Below are positions 47,067 to 55,395 of a DNA stretch of 64,000 nucleotides, piece after piece. The notes under the pieces were generated by a model. The model did not search any database, was not told the DNA's origin, and was given only the letters and a program-made list of their open reading frames with translations. Position 1 is the stretch's first letter, and each line of letters starts with the position of its first letter. The DNA is taken from positions 372,001 through 436,000 of the forward strand of contig JADKJV010000001.1 of assembly GCA_016720825.1 (NCBI GenBank), given 5' to 3'. Origin of the DNA: Chitinophagaceae bacterium. Its GTDB lineage: Bacteria > Bacteroidota > Bacteroidia > Chitinophagales > Chitinophagaceae. The position numbers and the translations under genes were made by a program.

Positions 47067-47300
47067 TAAGTCGTTAGTCGTTGGTCGTTAGTCTTTAGTC
47101 GAAACGCTGGAAATTCTGAGGTCGGAGGTCCGAAAGTCGGGAAGTCGGAAAGTCCGAAGAAGCGTAAAATTATTTGAAGAGTCAAAATATTTTCGAATAC
47201 TCCAGGCTTACTGTCTTTCGGACTTCCGGCCTTTCCGACTTTCGGTCCGCCCTTCCCAGCTTCCCGACTAACGACTAAAGACTAGCGACTAACGACTAGC
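47067..47300. repeat. Large two-layer word palindrome (GTCGTTAGTC / GACTAACGAC)
   Basis: Outer layer: GTCGTTAGTCGTTGGTCG at 47070 against CGACTAACGACTAAAGAC and GCGACTAACGAC at 47264-47297. Inner layer: GGTCCGAAAGTCGGGAAGTC at about 47127 against GACTTTCGGTCCGCCC at about 47237. The centre is AT-rich. The arms could form a stem of over 80 bases; it lies just upstream of mutL's -7 box. Confidence 0.8.
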
Positions 47301-47310
47301 ACAGTTTCCG

Positions 47311-47318
47311 TAAATTTG
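47311..47318 (+). promoter_or_regulatory. -7 box of mutL
   Basis: TAAATTTG, a perfect TAnnTTTG, 17 bases before the GTG start. The -33 region falls inside the palindrome and shows no TTTG. Confidence 0.55.
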
Positions 47319-47335
47319 CCGACTAAACTGAACAT

Positions 47336-49165
47336 GTGCCCGATAGCATCTTCCTCCTTCCCGATCACATTGCCAACCAGATTGCCGCTGGTGAGGTTAT
47401 CCAGCGTCCGGCCAGTGCGGTGAAGGAATTACTGGAGAATGCGGTTGACTCAGGCGCCACCGATATCAAACTGATTTTACTGGATGCGGGTAAAGCGCTG
47501 GTGCAGGTGATTGACAATGGCTCCGGCATGACGGATACCGATGCCCGCATGAGTTTTGAGCGCCATGCCACTTCCAAAATCCGCAATATTGATGATCTTT
47601 TCCATATCCGTACGATGGGTTTCCGCGGAGAAGCACTCGCTTCGATTGCGGCCGTTGCCCAGGTGGAACTGAAAACCAAACGGGCCGACCAGGATGCAGG
47701 CACTTATATTGAAGTAGAGAATTCTGAAGTAAAAAAGCAGGAGCCTGTGGCCATGCCCAATGGCACCAACATCGCGATGAAGAATTTATTCTTCAATGTA
47801 CCCGCGAGAAGGAATTTCCTGAAAAGCAATGCAGCCGAGACCAGACATATTGTGGATGAGTTTACCCGCGTGGCACTCGCACATCCCCATATTTTATTCA
47901 CGATGACGATCAACGGGCAGCAAATGTTCCACCTCGAAGCGGGCAGCCTGAAACAACGGATCGTGCAGCTGCTCGGCAACCAGTACAATGCCAAACTGGT
48001 TACGGTGAAAGAAGAAACCGATTACATGAACATCACCGGTTTTGTGGGTAAACCGGATACGGCGCGCAAAACCCGCGGCGACCAGTATTTTTTCGTCAAC
48101 AACCGTTTTATCAAAAGCCCTTACCTGCACCACGCAGTCATGAATGCTTTCCAGGAACTGCTGCCGGCCGACAGTTTCCCTTTATATGTTTTATTTATTG
48201 ATCTCGATCCCGCACGCGTGGATGTGAACGTGCATCCCACCAAACAGGAGATCAAATTTGAAGATGAGAAACTGATTTATGCTTTTGTGCAGGCCGCGAT
48301 CAAACATGCACTGGCACAATTCAGCGTAACACCTACGCTGGATTTTGACCTGGATGCCTCCATCCAGCAACTGCCTTCCATCCAGCAACCTTTTACAGAA
48401 CGCAAACAGGATGCCATCAGCAGCACACCGATCTTCCGAGGGTTTACCCAAAAAAACCAGGCGCATTTTATTGAGAAGAGTGATAAGAGTGAACTGAGGC
48501 ACTGGAAAGATTTCTATACAGTTGACAGTGGAGAGTTGAAAGTGGAAAGTGTGGGAAAGGCTGAATCACCGGTGAAAAAAGAGACTGGGTTTGATACGGA
48601 TGAGGTAGAAGTGTTTCAACTGTTGCTGCAATACATTGTAGTTCCTTCTGCGGCCGGATATATTTTAATTCACCAGCAGGCGGCGCACGAACGGGTGATT
48701 TATGAAAAGCTGAAATCAGCCGGCAAGGATAAACCCATGGCCACACAGCGGACCATGTTTCCCGTTACCCTCGAACTCACACCTGCGGATACTGCCATCA
48801 TGGAAGAAATCCGCCAGGACCTGGAGCTACTCGGTTATTTGGTAGAGCCTTTTGGCAAAAACAGTTACGTCATCCAGGGCACACCGGCTGATACTGAACC
48901 CGGCAATGAAAAACATGTGGTGGATATCCTGCTTGACCAGTACAAGCATTTCAGCAATGACCTAAAATTCTCGAAAAGGGAAATCCTGATACGTTCATTA
49001 GCGCGCCAGCAGGCGGTAAAGACCGGTGTTCGTTTAACCGAAAGGGAAATGAAACAGCTGGTGAATGATTTATTTGCCTGTGAAACACCGAATGCGGGGC
49101 CGGATGGGAGCCCGACTTACCTGGAGTTTAAGAAGGAACAGTTGGATAGGATGTTTAACAGGTAA
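47336..49165 (+). CDS. mutL: DNA mismatch repair protein MutL
   Basis: 609 residues from GTG 47336 (PDSIFLLPDHIANQIAAGEV). The GHKL ATPase has ELLENAVDSGAT, DNGSGM and RTMGFRGEALASIAAV; the transducer domain has DVNVHPTKQEIKF. A Ser/Lys-rich linker leads to the C-terminal dimer domain. At the place of the endonuclease motif DQHAxxExxxxE stands HQQAAHERVIYE, and the later ACR and CPHGRP motifs read ARQ and PDGSP, so nicking activity is doubtful. An ATG two bases upstream is out of frame. Confidence 0.95.
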   Translation: MPDSIFLLPDHIANQIAAGEVIQRPASAVKELLENAVDSGATDIKLILLDAGKALVQVIDNGSGMTDTDARMSFERHATSKIRNIDDLFHIRTMGFRGEALASIAAVAQVELKTKRADQDAGTYIEVENSEVKKQEPVAMPNGTNIAMKNLFFNVPARRNFLKSNAAETRHIVDEFTRVALAHPHILFTMTINGQQMFHLEAGSLKQRIVQLLGNQYNAKLVTVKEETDYMNITGFVGKPDTARKTRGDQYFFVNNRFIKSPYLHHAVMNAFQELLPADSFPLYVLFIDLDPARVDVNVHPTKQEIKFEDEKLIYAFVQAAIKHALAQFSVTPTLDFDLDASIQQLPSIQQPFTERKQDAISSTPIFRGFTQKNQAHFIEKSDKSELRHWKDFYTVDSGELKVESVGKAESPVKKETGFDTDEVEVFQLLLQYIVVPSAAGYILIHQQAAHERVIYEKLKSAGKDKPMATQRTMFPVTLELTPADTAIMEEIRQDLELLGYLVEPFGKNSYVIQGTPADTEPGNEKHVVDILLDQYKHFSNDLKFSKREILIRSLARQQAVKTGVRLTEREMKQLVNDLFACETPNAGPDGSPTYLEFKKEQLDRMFNR

Positions 49166-49174
49166 TGGAATACA

Positions 49175-49268
49175 TTTAACCACCCTCCTTCGCTTCGCTT
49201 CGGCGGGCACGCTAAGAGTCTAACCTTGTGGCCTTTGTGTATTCCTTAGTGAACCTAGTGGTCAAAAT
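49175..49268. repeat. dispersed palindrome with GC-rich core, copy 11
   Basis: TTTAACCACCCTCCTTCGC then TTCGCTTCGGCGGGCACGC, CTTTGTGTATTCC and CCTAGTGGTCAAAA. The left half is replaced by the CGCTTCG word. Between convergent mutL and the PBP4 gene. Confidence 0.65.
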
Positions 49269-49269
49269 C

Positions 49270-50610
49270 TCAATTCTCATTCCTCACCCACTGCAAGAAT
49301 TTCTCCATTGCTCTCCTCACTTCCGTTGCACTCCCAGTATGATTATTCACTAATGTAGAAAACACCAGCAGCTTATCCTGCTTCGTATACAAAAACCCAC
49401 TAAACGCCACCACCCCGCTTAACGTCCCCGTTTTGGCATAAATAAACCCCGCTTCTGTTTTATAATAACTGCTGATCGTCCCCTCACCCCCGGTTTGAAA
49501 TACATTTTTAATCCGCTCCATCCCGAATTCATCTTTCATTTTGCCCAGTATCGCCACAAAATCACGGGGAGAAAATAAATTATAGCGGCTGAGACCGGAG
49601 CCATCGGCCCAGCGTGGTTTTTGGGGGAGGTCTTTAAAATCGGTTTTGAGGATAGTATCAATGATATTACCATCATCCATATAACCAAGCAACTGGTTGC
49701 TCACCATCAGCAGGCTTTGTTCTGCATAGAAATTATCAGAACGGTGCATCATGGGTTTGAGGAGCGAATCTGTGGGAACAGAATGGATGATACGCGTTGG
49801 CGTTTCATTCATCTTCCCGTACCAGATCACGTCTTTACTGTTTCGTCCCAGCGTATCACACAAAAACTGCAGCGGCACAACGCCCGAACTGAATGTTTTA
49901 AACGGAACTTCCTGTCCCCTGAATGTTGCATAAGATGCAGAGATGGTGAATTTGTTTTCATCCATTTTCCTGTCGATCGTGAATTTATCGCCCTTCCCGG
50001 AAAGCTGCATCTCCGGGCTTTCCATAAACGGCGCTTTCATAACATCCGGAACAGAAGTCAGTGAAGATGCTTTCTTTTCAAACCGGATTACATTTCCATA
50101 GATGGGCATTTCATTTCTTTCAGCCAGATAATATTCCTGGTAATCATCCCATGACCACCCGCTTCCCCATGAAGAGATATTATTCCGATTAATGACAGGA
50201 TACACCAGTTTTTTCTGTGTCTGCTTCAGGTAATTGAAAAAAGGCTGGTCAGGAAAATCTTTATGTAAAAATGTGGGATCACCACAGCCCTGGAGAATGA
50301 TCTCGTTTTCATTTTCCCATACTTTGAACTGCGCCAAACTATCACCCAGGTATTTCATCGCCGCATAACAAGTCGGGATTTTGGTATTACTCGCCGGCAC
50401 GAAATAATGATCGCCCTGGTAATCGTACCAGGTTTTGCCGGTGGCGGGTTCGTAAATATAAATGCCTACGTGGGCTGTTTGGAGGGTTTTATTGGCGAGG
50501 ACGATGGTGCGGGCGGAGTCGGCAATGGGAGTAGAAGAAGTAGTGAGTTTCTTCTGAACGGAGCAAGAAACAAACAAGAAAGAAAGAATTAATAAGTGAA
50601 GTGCTTTCAT
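49270..50610 (-). CDS. D-Ala-D-Ala carboxypeptidase/endopeptidase (PBP4, peptidase S13)
   Basis: 446 residues, lipoprotein signal (LILSFLFVSCSVQ). The active-site motifs are all present: SNTK (SxxK, in YFVPASNTKIPTCYA), SDN (in MHRSDNFYAEQSL) and KTGT (in FIYAKTGTLSGVVAFSG). WADGSGLSRYNLFSPRDFV is the S13 late motif. It trims or cleaves peptidoglycan cross-links in the periplasm. The inserted domain between SxxK and SxN is about 190 residues, as is usual. Confidence 0.93.
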   Translation of the reverse strand: MKALHLLILSFLFVSCSVQKKLTTSSTPIADSARTIVLANKTLQTAHVGIYIYEPATGKTWYDYQGDHYFVPASNTKIPTCYAAMKYLGDSLAQFKVWENENEIILQGCGDPTFLHKDFPDQPFFNYLKQTQKKLVYPVINRNNISSWGSGWSWDDYQEYYLAERNEMPIYGNVIRFEKKASSLTSVPDVMKAPFMESPEMQLSGKGDKFTIDRKMDENKFTISASYATFRGQEVPFKTFSSGVVPLQFLCDTLGRNSKDVIWYGKMNETPTRIIHSVPTDSLLKPMMHRSDNFYAEQSLLMVSNQLLGYMDDGNIIDTILKTDFKDLPQKPRWADGSGLSRYNLFSPRDFVAILGKMKDEFGMERIKNVFQTGGEGTISSYYKTEAGFIYAKTGTLSGVVAFSGFLYTKQDKLLVFSTLVNNHTGSATEVRRAMEKFLQWVRNEN

Positions 50611-50616
50611 AAATTA

Positions 50617-50714
50617 TTTTTTACCACTAAGCACACAAAGAAATACACAAAGGCCACAAAGATAGATTCGTTGTGCACTTTGTGTATTCCTTTGTGCACC
50701 TAGTGGTTAAAAGA
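50617..50714. repeat. dispersed CACAAAG-word palindrome, copy 12
   Basis: TTTTTTACCACTAAGCACACAAAG is split by AAATACACAAAGG and mirrored by CTTTGTGTATTCC and CACCTAGTGGTTAAAA. The right edge overlaps the last codons of the downstream oxidoreductase. Confidence 0.75.
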
Positions 50715-51714
50715 AAATGATTTTTTTCTCCCCCGCACTTTCGAACGCCGCATCAATAATCCTCATCGTCTTCACCGCATCCCCCGCCGGTACCGGATTC
50801 ACCCCCTCCCCCTTCAACGCCGGCAGCAAATCATCATAATACCCCATGTAATTCCCGGGCATGGATGTCAGCGGCATCTTCACCACTTCACCCCGCACTT
50901 CGGTATGCAATAATCCATCCGGTGTTGCAGGCGCGGGACACCAGCATTCAACCGTTGGCTTTACGCCAGCCAGTAATAACTGTTCCTGCAGATCAGAACG
51001 CTGCTGCAGGAAACTGCCTTTGGCACCATGTAATATATAAGCAGGATAAGATTCACGGACAAACACAGAACCTTTCAACCGCACCGGGAAACCGGGATAA
51101 TACAGTAGGATTTCGAAATAATCATTCGCCGTTACATCAGGCCGCAACGTGCGGATATCCGCAAACACAGCCTGCGGCCAGCCGAATAACTGCAATGCCT
51201 GGTCAATAATATGCGAGCCGATATCATGCAAACCACCCGCACCGGGTAATTCCCCTTCTTTATGCTGCTTGCCGCCAAAGGAAGGACGGTACCGGTCATA
51301 CCGGAATTCCACTTCCTTGATATCACCCAGCAAACCTTTATTCAGCACATTTTTCAACGCCCGGTAATCACCATCATACCGGCGGTTCTGGTACACACTC
51401 AATATTTTTTTATGCTGATCCGCCAAAGCAGCCAGCTCTTCAATCTCATGCGCATACACTGTAGCCGGTTTTTCCAGCACCACATTTTTACCCGCCAGCA
51501 AGGCCGCTTTCGTATACTCAAAATGCGACTGCACCGGTGTATTCACCACCACCAGTTCCACCTCCTTATCCCACAACAACTCCTCATACGACCTGTACAA
51601 CTTCGACTCCGGATAAAGCTCCCTCGATTCATTCTTATTCCGCTCCAAAATGCCGTGTAACTCGTAACCCGGATGCGCGTGGATGAACGGGGCGTGGAAG
51701 AATTTGCCGCTCAT
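50707..51714 (-). CDS. Gfo/Idh/MocA-family oxidoreductase, start codon unclear
   Basis: 335 residues from ATG 51714, but the Rossmann motif begins upstream in the open frame as KIKTGIASYGMSGKFFHAPF; there is no ATG, GTG or TTG in that stretch before a stop at 51778-51780. Clear family features are VVVNTPVQSHFEYTKAALLAGKNVVLEKP (with the EKP motif), QNRRYDGDYRALKNVL and GAGGLHDIGSHIIDQALQLFG (catalytic His/Asp). It is NAD(P)-dependent; the sugar or other substrate is unknown. Either an unusual start codon is used or the 5' end is damaged. Confidence 0.85.
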   Translation of the reverse strand: MSGKFFHAPFIHAHPGYELHGILERNKNESRELYPESKLYRSYEELLWDKEVELVVVNTPVQSHFEYTKAALLAGKNVVLEKPATVYAHEIEELAALADQHKKILSVYQNRRYDGDYRALKNVLNKGLLGDIKEVEFRYDRYRPSFGGKQHKEGELPGAGGLHDIGSHIIDQALQLFGWPQAVFADIRTLRPDVTANDYFEILLYYPGFPVRLKGSVFVRESYPAYILHGAKGSFLQQRSDLQEQLLLAGVKPTVECWCPAPATPDGLLHTEVRGEVVKMPLTSMPGNYMGYYDDLLPALKGEGVNPVPAGDAVKTMRIIDAAFESAGEKKIIFF

Positions 51715-51769
51715 GCCGTATGATGCAATGCCTGTTTTTATTTTGTAGCCTGACTTATTGTAATGTGTA

Positions 51770-51955
51770 AAAGTGATCTATATTATAATGATTCGAAATG
51801 TGGAAAATATGGAAATGTGAAATAATACATCAACATATCCAGAAGAATTTCAATTATTGATATAAATATTAACTTTAAATCTACTCTAAATTTCTCACAT
51901 TTGTCCACATTGGCACATTGTCACATTTCCCACATTTCCCACATTTTCACATTCT
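51770..51955. repeat. Word palindrome: AAATGTGGAAA / CCACATTT
   Basis: AAATGTGGAAAATATGG and AAATGTGAAA on the left, TCACATTTG, CCACATTGG, CACATTTCCCACATTTCCC on the right, with an AT-rich centre. The right arm overlaps the restored 3' end of the arginase-fold gene. Confidence 0.65.
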
Positions 51956-53082
51956 CTCCTGCGCCCTCAACCACCTCTCCGGTATCTCATTACTACTCGC
52001 TAGCAAATAATCTTTGTAACTGCAGGCAATAAACTTCTTGTCGGGCAGCTGCATCCACCAGCGGCCGGTTTTTTTGCTTTGTAAAAAGTTGTTTCTACTT
52101 CGGCGAAGGCGGTATGGTATTCGTTGAAAGAATCTTTTTCGTCGAGCAGGGCTTCGCGGCGGCCACGGCTGCGGCCATCGAGTACATACCAGAGCATTTG
52201 GGCAATCTGGCGGGCGGTGAGCTCTTCTTTGTCGTGCTGCTCATCGTAACCATAAATGCCGATGCTGCGGGTGTTGGCACTGAGACCGGCATAGCGCATC
52301 AGCATGCAGGCTTCTTCGCCGGTAAAACCGTTTGGCGACAGGAAATTGGATGGCGCGTATGTGTGGGCAATCGCGGAAATATCAAAAGAAAATAAATGGC
52401 TGTTGCGGATCACGGGTTCCATTTCATCCATGCTTTCGCGGATGCCGCCGACACGGTAACAATCGAAATGCAGCTTATCCATCGTTTCCAGCATACGCGG
52501 GTGCACATAATAACTCTGGAAACCGATGTGGTTGTAGTGACGGATAAAATTCGGATCACCAGTGAGCATTTCCATCAGGAAATTTTCGTGACGGAAAGGG
52601 GAATCAATATTAATATCAATCAGCGCATCCACACAAGTGGCTTCAATGGCTTTTTTGCTTTCTGCATGCGCATAGTACTGTGACAAAGTGAGATCGTGTG
52701 AACCACCGAGAATAATGACGGTCTTTCCATCATTGAGCAGTTCATACACCACGGTTTTCAATGCGGCATAAGAATCGGTGAACAATGAACCGGTTTTGAT
52801 ATTGCCGATATCCGCCAGTTTGATATCCGGATGCCAGCCATACAATGCATAAAAATGACGGCGGATGATGTCAGGTGCCAGGCTTTGGCCATGGATCAGT
52901 CCGCTGCCGCGGCGTTCCCCGCATCCCACAAAAACAATCTGCACATCATCCAGGTCGGGGAATTCATCTTCATAAATTCCCATCATCGTTCCCAGCTGGC
53001 CTTCTTTATAGCCTTCGTGATTGGAAATACGGGGAATATCAACGGGATCCAGAAAATCAGCAATATGAAGATGATCAGACAT
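51947..53082 (-). CDS. Formimidoylglutamase/arginase-fold protein, frameshifted
   Basis: The visible frame ends with an unnatural Cys-rich tail. Adding one T to the T7 at 52069-52075 restores TGRWWMQLPDKKFIACSYKDY and a stop at 51947, 378 residues in all. The ureohydrolase fold is shown by GSGLIHGQSLAPDIIRRHFYAL, ILGGSHDLTLSQYY, DALIDINIDSP and SFDISAIAHTYAPSN. The canonical metal ligands GGDHS, DAHxD and SxDxDxxDP read GGSHD, DINID and SFDISAI, so two or more ligands are replaced. Related Bacteroidota proteins are labelled formimidoylglutamase; no hut neighbours are present. Confidence 0.87.
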
Positions 53083-53156
53083 GCACAGTATAATTTATAC
53101 AAACCTACATGATTCAGGCGAATTGTTAAACCGCATGAAAAACGCAATTCATAGCT

Positions 53157-53164
53157 TAAATTTG
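53157..53164 (+). promoter_or_regulatory. -7 box of the TonB receptor gene
   Basis: TAAATTTG, perfect TAnnTTTG, only nine bases before ATG 53174, implying a very short or absent leader. Confidence 0.5.
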
Positions 53165-53173
53165 TCTTCAGCC

Positions 53174-55341
53174 ATGAAACAGACCAGCCTGCTTATAGCA
53201 TTCCTGATTTTTGCCTTTTTGGGGCAAGCACAAAAATTTTCTTTCCATTGTAAAGCAATCAATGACGCCAGCGGTGAACCACTGGCCAATGTGTCAATCA
53301 TGGCCGGCAGACTGGAAGGCGGCACTGTTACAAAAAACGATGGCACTGCAACAGTATCGTTTATCCCGGCCGGCAGTATCGTTTTTACATTCACGAGTAT
53401 TGGTTTTACTCCCGTTCAGTTGAAACTCAGTTTTCCCCTTGCTGTACCGGATTCTGTGTATACCATACGACTGACACCCGAAGATAAAGACCTCGATGAA
53501 GTCATTATTTCTTCCTCCCGCACGGATTCCCGCATCGAAAACACCCCCACCCGGGTGGAAGTGCTCGGTGCCGAAGAAGTAGATGAAGAAAGCGGCGTCA
53601 AACCTTCCTATATCGCTTCTTTACTCGGGGATGTAGCCGGCATACAAACACAGCAAACCTCTGCCGTAACAGCCGGCACCAGCATACGCATCCAGGGATT
53701 ACCGGGAGATTATACCCAAATCCTCCGCGATGGCATGCCTTTATTCGGCGGATTTGCCGGCAGCTTCAGCGTACTGCAAATCCCACCGCTGGATTTAAAA
53801 CAAATTGAAATCATTAAAGGCGCCAGTTCCACATTATACGGCGGCGGCGCCATTGCGGGGATGATCAACATCATTTCCAAAAAACCAAAGCTGGGTAAAA
53901 AAGAAAGAACGCTGCTGATCAACCAGTCAACCCTCAATGAAACCAACATCCATGTATTCCTGACGGATCGTGATAAAAAGAAAGGTTACACTTTCTTCGG
54001 GGGGCTGAGTTACCAGAAACAAACTGATGTGGACAAAGACGGCTTCAGCGACCTGCCATCTACCGAAGGCTTTTTCATCCACCCCACTTTATATTTTTAT
54101 CCAAACGCACGCAACACTATTTCTGTCGGCATCAACAGTATTATTGAAGACCGCCGCGGGGGTGATATGCGCGTTCTCATTCACCGGCCCGACAGTGCCC
54201 ACCAGTTTTATATCGAAAACCAGAGTTACCGGAATACGATGGACCTGAACTGGGAGAATAAATACTCAGAACGCACCAAATTCAATTTCAGAAGCTCTGT
54301 CAGTTCTTATATCCGGAATATTTCCACCAATGTATTTGGCATGAAAGCCCGGCAGTTTTCATTCTTCAATGAACTGAGTATTGTACACAAATCACCCAAA
54401 CATGATTTAGTGGCCGGCTTTAATGTGAATGGTGATGTATTTAAAAAACGGCTGCCCGACAGTGCCCTGTTTGATAATTACAAATACTACACCATCGGTT
54501 TATTCATCCAGGACGACTGGCACATCCATCCCAAATTCACCATTGAACCCGGCATGCGGGTGGATTTCCATAATACCTATGGAAATTTTTACCTCCCCCG
54601 GCTTTCATTATTGTATAAGATCAGTCCTACATTGACTACCCGTTTCGGTGGCGGACTTGGTTATAAAGTACCCAGCGTATTTGAAGCCGATGTGGATGAG
54701 CGCGATTATCAAAATCTGTTGCTGGCCGATGATGTGGTATCTGAAAAATCATCCGGCCTAAACTGGGACATCAACTGGAAAAGAAAGTCGGCAATACCAT
54801 TTTAGCGATCAACCAGTCTTTTTATATAACGGACATCAGCCATCCGCTCGTAAAAGCCAACTATCCGGGATTTACATATCTATACAGCGCCCTCCAGCAT
54901 ATTACCACCAAAGGTTTTGAAACCTGGGCACAGCTGAGCTGGGAAGGACTTGAAATGTATCTGGGCTATACAAGAACGGATGCTAAAAAGAAATACCAGC
55001 CGTTAACACCCAACCTGGAACTCAGTGCCAGGGATAAATTTGCGTCAGTTATTTCTTATGAGTTCTCTTCCCGTTTCAGGGCCTGTATGGAAGCAGCGTA
55101 TACCGGCAGGCAATATGTGAATGATGGCACTACAAGGCCGGGGTTTCCTATATTAGCCGCTATGGTCCGTTATGACATCGGCCGGTTCAGTTTTGTACTG
55201 AATGGCGAAAACCTGTTCGACTACAGACAGAACAAAAGGGAACAGATAGTGATGGCTCCATTTACCAATCCAACCTTTAAGCAGCTCTGGGCCCCGATTG
55301 ACGGCCGGGTACTCAACCTCAGCCTGAAACTCAGTCTCTGA
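53174..55341 (+). CDS. TonB-dependent outer-membrane receptor, frameshifted
   Basis: From ATG 53174: signal peptide QTSLLIAFLIFAFLGQAQ, then a carboxypeptidase-regulatory-like domain (NDASGEPLANVSIMAGRLEGGTVTKNDG, split), a TonB-box region and the plug (RVEVLGAEEVDEESGVKPSYIASLLGDVAGIQTQQ; IRIQGLPGDYTQILRDGMPLFGG; IEIIKGASSTLYGGGAIAGMINIISKKP). The barrel follows. The frame ends at 54805, but adding one A to A4 at 54779-54782 reads WKKKVGNTILAINQSFYITD and continues to 55341, 722 residues. It imports an unknown ligand; there is no substrate-specific neighbour. Confidence 0.92.
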
Positions 55342-55380
55342 GCCACTTCCAGCCCTTTTTATCATTGGCCGCTGATACCG

Positions 55381-55388
55381 TATCTTTG
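55381..55388 (+). promoter_or_regulatory. -7 box of pheS
   Basis: TATCTTTG, perfect TAnnTTTG, seven bases before the ATG; TTTTT about 20 bases upstream may be the -33. The transcript would start at or next to the start codon. Confidence 0.5.
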
Positions 55389-55395
55389 CGGACTT

